Assembly (NCBI GenBank): GCA_019056435.1
Contig: CP077641.1
Coordinates: forward strand, 2,976,001 to 3,040,000
Reading direction: 5' to 3'
Origin: Stutzerimonas stutzeri
Lineage (GTDB): Bacteria; Pseudomonadota; Gammaproteobacteria; Pseudomonadales; Pseudomonadaceae
Length of the DNA stretch: 64,000 nt
Each line of letters begins with the position of its first letter. Position 1 is the first letter of the stretch. Position numbers and translations under genes: made by a program. The notes beneath the pieces are model-generated. The model was given only the letters and a program-made list of their open reading frames with translations, was not told the DNA's origin and did not search any database. Below are positions 44,035-53,861 of this stretch, one piece after another.

Positions 44035-44520
44035 ATGTACGGCATTATCCCCATCACCCACTACAACGGGGCGAAAGCCTGGCGCGTCACGCTATTCCGT
44101 GACGGTAAGAAGGTTGCAGACAAGGAATTCCCCCATCTCGCGTATGGCAGTGAGACGTTAGCGCTACGTGAAGCGATGGCCTATCGCGATGAGCAGATGC
44201 TGCAACATCCGCCCAGGCAGAGCCGTGACGTTCGGGCCAAGATTCGAACGACAAACACCAGTGGCTACGCAGGCGTTACCCGATATCGCATCGGCAAGCA
44301 TTATTACTGGGTTGCCCAAACCAAACGCCGGGACGGGAAGCCTTTAAAGAAATGCTTTCGTATCGATCGGTTCGGTGAAGAGGAAGCCAGGTCCCTCGCG
44401 ATTGCCGAGCGCGAAAGGCAGCTGTCGGATATTGACCATCTGGTGTTTCGCAGTCACGAAGGCGAGCAACTCTATGCCAGACTGGTGCAGGGTAAGTCAT
44501 CAAAGCCTTCAGCCGAGTGA
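44035..44520 (+). CDS. AP2-like DNA-binding domain protein
   Basis: Encodes 161 aa from the ATG at 44035 (MYGIIPITHYNGAKAWRVTL), with AAGG directly upstream. The central NTSGYAGVTRYRIGKHYYWV, then AQTKRRDGKPLKKCFRIDRF and GEEEARSLAIAERERQL form an AP2/ERF-like fold, known in bacteria mostly on homing endonucleases and mobile DNA. No nuclease domain is attached. May act as a stand-alone DNA-binding regulator, possibly of the vgrG module that follows. Confidence 0.7.
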   Translation: MYGIIPITHYNGAKAWRVTLFRDGKKVADKEFPHLAYGSETLALREAMAYRDEQMLQHPPRQSRDVRAKIRTTNTSGYAGVTRYRIGKHYYWVAQTKRRDGKPLKKCFRIDRFGEEEARSLAIAERERQLSDIDHLVFRSHEGEQLYARLVQGKSSKPSAE

Positions 44521-44719
44521 CCGCAAGTTCATTCAGTCGCTTGGTTGGCGTTGCGAATAATTTGACCTGCCTCCCGTTTCCAAACTGTTTCCTTTTCAAA
44601 CGTGATTTGCGCCACGGGTGCGCAAGATTCGGCCGGTGGTTTGCCGATAGCCTTCGCGCCTTGGATAGGTTGTCCCGCTCACTGACAGCGGAACATACGC
44701 AGGAAGCAGAGGAAACAGG

Positions 44720-46774
44720 ATGTTCTCATCGGCCAACCAGAAGCAGTTTGCCCTCAAGATCCTCGGTGTCAGTCATGACTTTCAGGTTCTCGCGTTCAAG
44801 GGGCGCGAAGCCCTAAACAGCGCCTATGCGTTCGATATCGAGCTGGTCAGCGAACAAGCCGACTTTGATTACCTTTCGCTAAGAAACGCTCCGGCGTTCC
44901 TAGAGATCGATCCAACGGGTAACGGTTTTCACGGATTGCTCTACAGCACTGCGCAAGGCGAGTCGGGCAAGCGCATGACGCGTTATACGGTAACGCTAGT
45001 TCCGCAGTTGCAATACCTGGCGCACCGGGACAACCAACGGATCTTCCAGCACCTGTCGGTGCCCGAGATTATTGCGAAGGTGCTCGAAGAACACGGGATT
45101 CTTTCGGACCGGTACCGCTTCCATCTGTCGGGTGAATACCTGCCGCGTGAATACTGCGTCCAGTACGACGAAAGCGATCTGCACTTTGTGAACCGGCTAT
45201 GCGAAGAGGAAGGGATCCATTATCACTTCGAACACACCCCGACCGAGCACGTGCTGGTGCTTGGCGATGACCAGACGGTATTTCCTGAGCTCGCTGCGGC
45301 AAGCTACCAGCAGGACACCGGGATGGTGGCCGACCATCATGTCGTGAGGGCCTTCTCGGCTCGGGCCAACACGCGTACGTCTCGGGTGGCGCGACGGGAT
45401 TACAACTTCGAGACGCCTCGCGTCGTCATGGAAGCCAGCCACACAATTGAGGCCAAGCTCGAACTCGAAGATTACGACTACCCCGGCCATTTCGCGGATC
45501 GGGGACGTGGAAAGCATTTGAGTCGACGTGCCGTTGAGCGTCATCAAGCCGACCAGCACATCGCAGAAGGACGTAGCGACATCACGACGCTGCTCACCGG
45601 CCACTTTATGCCGCTGACCCGGCATCCTCGGGCGGACTGGAACGAGCTGTGGTTGCTGACCGACGTGATTCACGAGGGCAGGCAGCCTCAGGTGCTCGAA
45701 GAATCCGTCACGCTGCCAGCCACGGACGACCAGAGTTTTCAGCAGGGTTACCGCAACCGTTTCATCGCAACGCCCTGGGGCGCCATCTATCGGCCCCCGT
45801 TGCGTCACTTCAAGCGCACTATCAGCGGAAGCCAGACGGCCCGGGTAACCGGTCCGCACGGTGAAGAGATCCATTGCGACCACTATGGGCGGGTTCGTGT
45901 TCAGTTCCATTGGGACAGGCACGGCCAGAGCGACGACAAGACCAGCTGCTGGCTCAGGGTCTCCAGCAGTTGGGCGGGCGGACGCTACGGCGGCATTGCG
46001 ATTCCGCGCGTCGGGATGGAGGTGCTCGTTACCTTCCTCGAAGGCGACCCCGACCAACCCCTCGTGACGGGCTGCCTTTACCACGCGGCAAACGAGGTGC
46101 CGTACGAGCTGCCCGCCCACAAGACGCGCACCGTATTTAAAACGCTGAGTTCCCCAGGCGGAGATGGCTACAACGAGCTGCGCATTGAGGACAAGAAGGG
46201 CGAGGAGCAGATATTCATCCATGCCCAGCGCGACTGGGATGAAAACGTCGAGCACGACCAGCACATTCGGGTCGGTCACGAGCGACACGATACGGTCGAG
46301 GCCAACAGCTACACCGAATTGCGAGCCGAGGAGCACCGCACCACGCTCCTCGATCGGAAAGTGCAGCTCAAATCGAGCGACCACCTGACGGTCGCCAAGG
46401 ATCAGCACACCAGAGTCGGCGCAGGTCAGTACGTCAGTGTTGGCAAGGAGTTTCATCTGTCGGCCGGGCAGAAGGTGGTCATTGACGCCGGCGCGGAGTT
46501 GACCATCCAGGCAGGCGGCAGCTTCATCAAACTCGATCCTGGTGGCGTCACCATCAGCGGACCGCAAGTCAAAATCAATTCCGGCGGCGCCTCGGGCCGG
46601 GGGCCAGGCGCCCAGCCCTTGTTGCCGCTCAACAGCGAGGCTGCAGACGCGGGGGCCGGCCCAGGCACCACGGTGAACTTCTATCGCACCCAGGCCCTGG
46701 CCGGACACCTGCTGGTCGAAAAGAACTGCAGCCTGTGCGCGCAGGGCATCTGCGAGGTACATCACTATGCGTGA
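44720..46774 (+). CDS. vgrG: VgrG (TssI) type VI secretion spike protein
   Basis: Encodes 684 aa: a gp27-like N-terminus (FALKILGVSHDFQVLAFKGR), the YCVQYDESDLHFVNRLCEEE region and the gp5-like OB-fold (RVTGPHGEEIHCDHYGRVRV, SSWAGGRYGGIAIPRVGMEV). The beta-helix tail is rich in GQYVSVGKEFHLSAGQKVV-type repeats. The extension after about residue 620 ends with cysteines (NCSLCAQGICEVHHYA). The frame is intact. Trimeric spike that delivers the cargo encoded next; no other T6SS structural genes lie in the window, so it must use a system elsewhere. Confidence 0.95.
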   Translation: MFSSANQKQFALKILGVSHDFQVLAFKGREALNSAYAFDIELVSEQADFDYLSLRNAPAFLEIDPTGNGFHGLLYSTAQGESGKRMTRYTVTLVPQLQYLAHRDNQRIFQHLSVPEIIAKVLEEHGILSDRYRFHLSGEYLPREYCVQYDESDLHFVNRLCEEEGIHYHFEHTPTEHVLVLGDDQTVFPELAAASYQQDTGMVADHHVVRAFSARANTRTSRVARRDYNFETPRVVMEASHTIEAKLELEDYDYPGHFADRGRGKHLSRRAVERHQADQHIAEGRSDITTLLTGHFMPLTRHPRADWNELWLLTDVIHEGRQPQVLEESVTLPATDDQSFQQGYRNRFIATPWGAIYRPPLRHFKRTISGSQTARVTGPHGEEIHCDHYGRVRVQFHWDRHGQSDDKTSCWLRVSSSWAGGRYGGIAIPRVGMEVLVTFLEGDPDQPLVTGCLYHAANEVPYELPAHKTRTVFKTLSSPGGDGYNELRIEDKKGEEQIFIHAQRDWDENVEHDQHIRVGHERHDTVEANSYTELRAEEHRTTLLDRKVQLKSSDHLTVAKDQHTRVGAGQYVSVGKEFHLSAGQKVVIDAGAELTIQAGGSFIKLDPGGVTISGPQVKINSGGASGRGPGAQPLLPLNSEAADAGAGPGTTVNFYRTQALAGHLLVEKNCSLCAQGICEVHHYA

Positions 46775-47621
46775 CGTCTCGCCGATCCGCTCGATCCCCA
46801 TGCCGTTCGATGAGTCCGGGGCGCACATCGGCACTCACAGGTTCGCCATCCTCGACGGTGCGTTCGACGAGGATCTGAGCATGCAGCTCTATCTCAAGGC
46901 CAATGACGGCCTGCCGACGTGGCACCCATTGGTCATCGACACACCCTACGCCGACCTCTACAAGGCCAGCCCGTGCCTCGTCCTGTGCGAAGATCATCCG
47001 GCGCTGATCGACTATGCGTCGGCCATGCTGGGCCAGCTCGACGCAGGCTGTGTGCTGTGGCTGGAGGAGGGCGTCCATCCCGACCAGGCGGCTGCGCACT
47101 GCCGCAGCCTGCTCAGTGCACGTGACGAGCGCAACCAGCAACGCATGTTTCGCTTCTATGAGCCGCGCTGGCTCGAGCCGCTGTTCTCGGTCATATCGCA
47201 AGATGAGGCGCACGATTTCCTGGGACCATTCTCGGCCATTGCCTGGCGCAACGAGCGCGGCTGGCGCCAGGTTTCTCGCATGGTTACCTGGAGCGGCGAG
47301 ATCAAGGAGCACGGCTGGTTCTGGCTCGACGACGAGCGCCAGGCCCAACTCGGCCAGGCGCGTTTGCCGTTGATCGCCGCCCAGCTCGCAAGCGACTACC
47401 AGCCGTATAACCCCGCTGCCACCGAGGAGCGTGTGCTCGAGGCCCTGCTGCAGGCGAGCAAGTGGGGATACGACGACCTGGCATCCCAGGAACGATGGCT
47501 GAGACTGGAGCTTCAGGCGCCGGCCGGCACGCTTTGCTCGGACCGCGCCCAACAGATTCTTACCCGCCCAGACCTGGCCAAGGGCGAGAAGCTCGACGAG
47601 CTCGAGCGCACGATTGCATAA
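46767..47621 (+). CDS. DUF4123 (Tap/Tec) effector-loading chaperone
   Basis: Encodes 284 aa, overlapping the vgrG end by 8 bp. N-terminal DUF4123 domain (HRFAILDGAFDEDLSMQLYL, CVLWLEEGVHPDQAAAHCR, RMFRFYEPRWLEPLFSVIS) that binds an effector and its VgrG. It sits between vgrG and the LysM-headed gene, so its client is most likely that product. The frame is intact. Confidence 0.9.
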   Translation: MRDVSPIRSIPMPFDESGAHIGTHRFAILDGAFDEDLSMQLYLKANDGLPTWHPLVIDTPYADLYKASPCLVLCEDHPALIDYASAMLGQLDAGCVLWLEEGVHPDQAAAHCRSLLSARDERNQQRMFRFYEPRWLEPLFSVISQDEAHDFLGPFSAIAWRNERGWRQVSRMVTWSGEIKEHGWFWLDDERQAQLGQARLPLIAAQLASDYQPYNPAATEERVLEALLQASKWGYDDLASQERWLRLELQAPAGTLCSDRAQQILTRPDLAKGEKLDELERTIA

Positions 47622-47633
47622 GGAACATGCGCC

Positions 47634-50240
47634 ATGACCACCACTAGCTACCTCGTCCGCGCGGGCGACACGCTCGGCTCGATCGCCAAGGCCCACGGCA
47701 CGAGCCCCGCCGACATCCAGGCGATTAACCCCATTATTCAGGACCGGGACAAAATCCAGGCCGGGTGGAAGCTCAGCATCCCCGGGTCTGGCCAAACGTC
47801 TGTCTCTGCGGACAGGGCCACGATCACGCCTGCGGAGGTCCCGCCTGCAACGCCAATTAAAAGGGACACGCGGCCGACCTGCCACCACCGCAACATGCTG
47901 ACGACTGCAGCAGTTCGTCGGTCAAGGGCGCACCGCCGTGTTCGGACGAAGTGCTGGATGTGGTGCACTTCACTGGAGACGGCAACCAGCTCTTTGTGCT
48001 CACCGAAGCCCAATCGCGCGAACTGAAAACCGAGGTCGATCGCGTTCAGGCGCTGATGGACGAGTTCCACGGCATCGTCGCCGCGGCCACCGGTGGGCAA
48101 TGCCTGAAGACGGCGGCCAACCCCGAGGCTCCCTGTTCCTGTGCGGCCTGCAAGAAGCGGGAGTGGGCCAAGAAGGCGGAGGAGGCCGGATTGCTCGAGC
48201 TAAAGCCGGTCCCGCCGCCACCAGCGGTGCCGGATGCGAGGGAGGCAGCAATCCAGGCGCAGATAGCCGAGCTGCAGCAAGCCCGCGACTTCTTCCAGGA
48301 GTACGGCAGGCTTGCGGCGCTCCGGCACGGGCATATTCATAACTCGGTTGAGAACAATTGGCGCACCCTGTGTGCAAGAAAGGTCGCCCAGATCGAAGCG
48401 GAGATTGCAGCACTGCAGGCAAGGTTACCCGCGAGCACGGGGCCCAAGGATTCCGAGACCTTTGCCGGCGGCGGCAAGCCGGATGCAAACAGCGCCTACT
48501 CGCGAAGCCGTTCGGTTGCGACCGGCCGCGGGAGCGCCACGCGCCACGGCATCCGGGAAGTCATCATCTTCAGCAGGCCGGACCGCCGCTACTACGTGTC
48601 TGCCCGTTTCATGGAGCGCGTCACGACGAGGTGGAACTACAAGCTCAACACCCAGGTGATGCGCGAGAAGCCCTTCGGTCCGGCGCTGGCCAGGGAGCTG
48701 ATGGACGAGATCAAGAAGCAGATTGGTGAAAGCGCCAAGGCCGGGCCGCTGGGCAAGCTCGAAGGCAAGCTATCGCTCTGGAAATCCCAGGACGACAACC
48801 TGCTCAACACGCTGCACCAGGAGCTCTACAAGTACGAGTCCACGCAGCGCGACAACGATCGGTTCGCCCTGTCTGCCGAGGCGCACGCCCTTCGCTTTGC
48901 CGCCAGCGCCAGTGCCGGCATCAGGAGTTTCAATCCAAAGAAGGGCGAGATTGACGTCGGGGTCAAATGCGAGGCCGCCTTCTCGCTCGCCGAAGGCAAG
49001 GTCACCACAACAACCTACTTTCCCAACCGCGCCGGCAGCACGCTGCAGATCAGCTACCGAAACGCCCTCGGCAAGCCGGTAAGGCACTCGTTCGGCAGCT
49101 TCCGCCTGAACGGTAGCCTAGAGCTGTCGTGCTTCGCGGGCGTCAAGGGCGGCGCCGAGGCAGGCGTTAAGACGGGCAAGGGTGCAGCCGAAGGGCCTTC
49201 AGGCGCGCTTGCCTTGCTGGGAGCACCGTCGATCGATGCAAGCAAGGCCGGCGGCCGCGCCGGCATAAAAGCCGAAGGGTTTGCCGGCGCAGAGGCAGGC
49301 GGTGCACTGAGTGGTGCCGTCGAATGGCTGCCGCCAGCCGATTTTGGAAAAGGCTCTACCAACCCCGGCGCACTCACCAGTGGCAACTCCAACTGGAACG
49401 CGCTGGCGCAGATCAAGGCGGAAGGAAACCTCGCTATCGGTATTGGGTTTGAGGGCGATTTTTGGAATAGGCCTCGAAGAAGGGAAGTTCACCATCGACT
49501 GCAAGGCGAATCTGGTATTCGGCCCAGGTGCAGGCGGTGGCTTTGGAACCGTGGTTGATCTAGAAAAGGTATGGGACCTCGTTGTGCTGGTTTGCGAAAC
49601 GCTCAACAAAGTGGAGTACCGGCAGCTAGTTAGCGTCCAGGAGCAAGCGTTCCTTGCTATGAGCCAATTGCTTTATAAGGCTGCGCTCTCACCCGGGGAG
49701 GCCGTCGAAAGTCTCATCGTGGAAGGCGTTGCCGCTCTAAGCCTTTGGTGGGACCGCCGCGAAGCGGGTATGGCCGAAGCAACACTTCTTACGAAGGGAA
49801 TACTCCAATACAAGGCAATCAAGGTTGGCCCCCGCCTTATGCCGATCGACAAGTTGCCTCCGGAAACGATCGGTCCGATGCTTTGGGTACTAACAGAATC
49901 GTATGTCGGCAACGCAAACAATCTGGAGCAGGAGCAAGCGATCGTTGAGCTTCTCTCTCGTGTGCGTCGCTGGCGCCACCTGCTAGAGGTTTTGGAACAT
50001 ATGTCTTTTGATGGCAGGAAGGTCAACGCAACGGACAGCCTGAACCGTATCAACAGCTTCTTGGTCGATAAGCAGCAGGACGACTTCAACCGCTACCTAG
50101 ACGAACTCGCTCTGCAGGGACAGCCGTCCGTACCCGCATCTCGGTATGCCTGGAACGTCAGTGAATCGCTGGTATATGGCGAACAGAAGCGATTCCTTCT
50201 CGCTTCTGCGGCTCGCCGTAGCGACATGCGAATCGCTTAA
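47634..50240 (+). CDS. Candidate T6SS effector with N-terminal LysM (two frame breaks)
   Basis: Starts 12 bp after the DUF4123 gene. LysM motif YLVRAGDTLGSIAKAHGTSP, then LDVVHFTGDGNQLFVLTEAQ, Cys pairs (APCSCAACKKREW), a predicted coiled coil, a conserved-looking VIIFSRPDRRYYVSARFMER block, a Gly/Ala-rich beta region and a helical C-terminus (QEQAFLAMSQLLYKAALSPG). Breaks: a missing G near 47869-47873 and an extra T at 49459-49463; corrected, about 868 aa. LysM suggests peptidoglycan contact. The family of the toxic part is not recognised. Effector call rests on vgrG-DUF4123 context. Confidence 0.7.
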
Positions 50241-50268
50241 GGTGGGGGGAGGGCCGTTCGGCCCTCAC

Positions 50269-51258
50269 TCACAACGGAGTGCTCTGAGGAATGGCACAAC
50301 GAAAGCTGACCGTAAAAGAGTGAGTACTCAGTTTCAGTGGGTGGTTTCGGCGTAGCACCGTGTTCGCCGCCAACCAGGGCGTATCGATCGAATCGATTCC
50401 CCTGGCGACTTTTCCTTACCTGATGACGGCCCACGCGGATCCGTCTTTGGTGACTCACTATAGAAGCCGTCACCGTACCAGTCATCCAGTACTTCGATCG
50501 CAATGCCGGCCATGGAATACAGTCCGAGGGGGTTGGGCGGGTATTTGTCGACACGTTCGGTCATGGGACGGCGCCCCTCGTCAGGAAAATTCTGTCCGAA
50601 TTTCAAGCTGCCGTCGCTGGTGGGGTAAAGAATATTCTGCCCCTTGTTTCTCGCGGCGTACTCCCACTGTGCTTCGGTCGGCAGATCGACCGGATAACCG
50701 CTCACCCTACCAAGCCACTGGCAGTAGTTCTTGGCTTCTTGCCAGTCCTTGATGGGCGCCACGTTCCTGGGATCGAACGCGTACTTGAGGGCGCTCACGC
50801 TCACGTAGCTCGCTTAACACTGGTTCTTTTCCATCCAGCGCCCTGAAGAGATCGAAGTCGCCCAAGGTCGTTTTCTTGGCTGCAAGGTGATAGCTCGACA
50901 GCTCAACCTCGTGAGGCCTGTCTTCACTGTCACGCGTGATGTTGCACAGATTGTCCTCTGGCGCCCCGCACGGCCAGGTGCAGACTTCAGCGGGGTCGAA
51001 ATCGCACTTCCAGCCGAAGTCACCCATCTCGAACGTACCACCCTCGATGAACACCATCTCGTCTAGCGAGCGGACCACCACGCGCAGCACCTCGTCGCGC
51101 CTGTCCTGGGATAGGTCCGGATACTGCGATTCGAGACGGGCGGCGATCTCGCCGACCTTCGAAGGGGAGAGTTTTTGGCTTTCGGGAAGGTTCGCCGAGC
51201 TGCAGGATGCCGCCGTAGCGCAGCCTATAAACAGGGCGAGTATTCGGAGCTTGTTCAT
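50269..51258 (-). CDS. FGE/SUMF1-fold lipoprotein, candidate immunity (two frame breaks)
   Basis: Signal with lipobox (LALFIGCATAASC), then the formylglycine-generating-enzyme fold: MVFIEGGTFEMGDFG, PHEVELSSYHLAAKKTT, DWQEAKNYCQWLGRVSGYPV, LPTEAQWEYAAR, and in the corrected frame FTVSFRCAIPQSTPL at the end (FGE hallmark FRCA). Breaks: an extra A/T pair base at 50814-50815 and a missing base in the T4 run at 50410-50413. Restored length about 329 aa. The catalytic cysteines of true FGE are not evident, so an enzymatic role is unlikely. It converges with the effector gene; periplasmic immunity protein is an inference. Confidence 0.65.
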
Positions 51259-51726
51259 CGCATTCGTCCTTGAAACGGCACATCACAAAGCGCGCAGTCT
51301 AGCAAGGAGCGAGGGTGGGGAAGGGCCAGCATGGCTCAAAGTCGGAAGCAACTCACACGGAACATGCTCGGAGCTCTCGCGGTTTCATTGCGCAACTCAC
51401 TACGTGCTTATGGTTGTCTGTCGTGGCTTCGTCATCTCCGACGGAGACAATAAGTCAGAGCTGCTCGCTTCGCTGAACTGCACACCGAAAGATCTCAGTA
51501 AAAAAGGAGTTGTGAGAGCCCGTTCGGCTAGTATCCAGGCGGTTATCGTCCCCAACTTCGGATGTCATTACCGTGTTGAAATCACCTTCTCGATTGCCGC
51601 TCCAACTGCTGCACTGGCCGATGAGGTAGGCATCAAGCGTGTTTCCGGTGCCTCGCTGCGCATAGTCCCAGTGCCGTAGCCATCGCCTGTTTCGCCAGGT
51701 GTCCGTCACGGCGAGTCTACCGGTAA
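51259..51726. other. Intergenic region upstream of the FGE-like gene
   Basis: About 470 bp. It must carry the promoter of the FGE-like gene (minus strand) at its left end. The right half holds a curlin-like minus-strand fragment. No other feature recognised. Confidence 0.4.
51458..51682 (-). pseudogene. Curlin-repeat-like fragment
   Basis: The minus-strand reading gives GTGNTLDAYLIGQ, GNREGDFNTVMTSEVGDDN and RLDTSRTGSHNSFFTE: spaced Gly-Asn units and polar residues reminiscent of curlin (CsgA/CsgB) repeats. There is no signal peptide or clear start, so at best a remnant of a functional-amyloid gene. Weak call. Confidence 0.3.
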
Positions 51727-53583
51727 CTAGAATTCGGCGACCCGCAAGGATCGGAGCAGGTCGCGCTTCTTGATCCGGTGTTCGCGCATGCGACGTAACA
51801 CATCGTCCAGGGTCGCCAATGCCTTGAGAATATGAGGCCCCTTGTTGAGCATCACACATTCGGCGCGCACGCTCATCGCTGCATCCGTGATCTCGGAACG
51901 CGCCGGAGCACCCTTTTTCGCGAGGGTTTCGAGGACCTGGGTCGCCCAAATTACAGGGACGTGGGCGGCCTCACACAGGCAAAGCATCTCTTCCTGTACC
52001 TCTGCTAGCCGCTCGAAGCCGCTCTCTACGGCCAAGTCGCCGCGGGCAATCATCACGCCGAACCGAGGCAGCCGCATGCCGGCAAGTAACATGGCTGGCA
52101 GGTTTTCAAAGCCGGTGCGGGTTTCAATCTTCAGTACCACGCCGAGGTGCTTCGCATCCAGGCGCTCCAGATGATCGAGCAACTCGATGACATCTTCCGC
52201 GGTATTGGCGAAGGACATCTCGACAATATCGGCGTGTTTTGCCGCGAACGCCAACGTCTCGATATCCTCATCGGTTGGCGCGCGCACCGGCAGCTTGTTG
52301 TCGGGAAAGTTGATGCCCTTGTCGCTGCCCAGCTTGGCGCAACCGCTAGCGTGGGCAACCTGCGTGATGCGCAGGGTCAGAGCCTCGGCGGAGGCAGACT
52401 CCACGCGTGCCCCGATTTTGCCGTCGTCGAACCAAACCGGGTTACCTTCGCCGATCGCAGCCAACACCTGCGGCAGGGTGCAGCCTATGCGTGCCGGCTC
52501 GGCACCGTTGTCTCGACTGGGCGGATGAACAGGCTCGTTCTCGGCGGTCAGCACGAGGCAGTCCCCAACCTGAAGATGCAAATGCTGATCGCGAGGAGTC
52601 AGTTCACACAGGTGCACCCGGCCGAGCGTCTTGCCTGCGCGACGCAGCTTGATCTTCAATCCTCCTGTGAAGTACGCGGTCTTGCTCAGCTCGGCCAGGC
52701 ACCCGTCCTGGTCGATCTCGATGACCCTCATGGTTCGGGTGGAGCCGCGCGCGTCACGAAACTTCAGCTTATCGCCTGCCCGCACCGCCAATCGGTCAGC
52801 ACCCGTTAGCATCAGGCACGCATCGAGGTCCGAGTCGTTTATGTCCGAGCTTTCCCAGGCCAGCCAAACGCGAGCGGGACAAACGACTTGGCCGTAGGGA
52901 TCACGAGTGGGGCGGACCTTTTTCACGCCAGGCGCTTTGGCAATGGGACCGGTGCGCAGCTTGGGGCCAGCGAGATCGAGGGTCACCATGCAAGCGCGCC
53001 CGAGCGTCTTCTCCGAAGCGCGTACGTGCTCGATCATGGCACGCCAACGCTCGGGGCTGTCATGGGCACAATTGATGCGGGCGCAGTCCATGCCGGCGCG
53101 CATAAGCGACTCGATGAGCGCGCCGTCCTCCGCGGCTTCGGAGGGAAGCGTGACCATGATTCGAACCGGTCGCTCGTTGCGAGGCTTCCCAAAAAGCGCC
53201 TCGGTGTGCGCCTCCAGAAGTCGAGACCCCTCGGCCAGCTCCAGATCGGGCATTGACGGTGCTTGCCCTCGCGGCTTCTCGAGCCGCTGCAAGATGCCGA
53301 TTACCCTTGTCAGGCCTGCGAGCGCGGCCGCTTCGGATCGACCCAGCGACGACAACCCCATCTGAGCCAGTTGCGCTTGCACCTCTCGCAGGTCATGGCG
53401 GCGAAGGCAGAGATACTGCAGAAGATTCTCAGCGCTTGCCCGATAGTGCTCGTGAAGCCGCGCCGTTTTGAGCGGCTCCAGGCACTTCGCGCTCGTCATC
53501 GCCTCCCTTAGCGACTCGAGATGCACGCGTAAGGCGTGAACGTCCGACATCGTAGTGGAGTGCACCGGGGTCTGGTCTGACAT
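51727..53583 (-). CDS. Atypical pyruvate-kinase-like protein
   Basis: Encodes 618 aa. The first 135 residues are a helical extension absent from standard PykF/PykA. The barrel then begins (RPVRIMVTLPSEAAEDGALI, MDCARINCAHDSPERW, MVTLDLAGPKLRTG) with the inserted beta domain and GVMIARGDLAVESGFERLAE and VPVIWATQVLETLAKKGAPA. It ends soon after the barrel, without the usual C-terminal allosteric domain. Probable reaction PEP + ADP to pyruvate + ATP, but the unusual layout leaves this open. The frame is intact. Confidence 0.75.
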   Translation of the reverse strand: MSDQTPVHSTTMSDVHALRVHLESLREAMTSAKCLEPLKTARLHEHYRASAENLLQYLCLRRHDLREVQAQLAQMGLSSLGRSEAAALAGLTRVIGILQRLEKPRGQAPSMPDLELAEGSRLLEAHTEALFGKPRNERPVRIMVTLPSEAAEDGALIESLMRAGMDCARINCAHDSPERWRAMIEHVRASEKTLGRACMVTLDLAGPKLRTGPIAKAPGVKKVRPTRDPYGQVVCPARVWLAWESSDINDSDLDACLMLTGADRLAVRAGDKLKFRDARGSTRTMRVIEIDQDGCLAELSKTAYFTGGLKIKLRRAGKTLGRVHLCELTPRDQHLHLQVGDCLVLTAENEPVHPPSRDNGAEPARIGCTLPQVLAAIGEGNPVWFDDGKIGARVESASAEALTLRITQVAHASGCAKLGSDKGINFPDNKLPVRAPTDEDIETLAFAAKHADIVEMSFANTAEDVIELLDHLERLDAKHLGVVLKIETRTGFENLPAMLLAGMRLPRFGVMIARGDLAVESGFERLAEVQEEMLCLCEAAHVPVIWATQVLETLAKKGAPARSEITDAAMSVRAECVMLNKGPHILKALATLDDVLRRMREHRIKKRDLLRSLRVAEF

Positions 53584-53861
53584 CGCCTCTCCTGCAGAGC
53601 CTGCGGCTCAACGCCATTGACGGGAAGACTGACTCGCCACGCGACCTACCGGTTCGTGACAGTCGACAGGTGGCAGGCAACGCCTGGGCGTGAAACGAGC
53701 CCTCATGTTTTTCCTCGATGGCGTGCGACCAGCCATGTTCGCTTGCGCTACGTACTTTTCGTGGCGAGTCGTAGGCGATGCGTTTCCCTGCTGCTGCTTA
53801 CCTCGCTCAGCACGGCATGCCCGGGGAGATCGGGCTCGTTGTTCTTTCGGCGGGCGCCAAT

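Noticed and set aside
45197..46834. Long open frame on the minus strand opposite vgrG
   Set aside because: Antisense of a clearly conserved VgrG; composition has no protein-family signal and reflects GC-rich codon bias.
46629..47888. Long minus-strand frame opposite the DUF4123 gene
   Set aside because: Same reason: shadow of a well-supported plus-strand gene.
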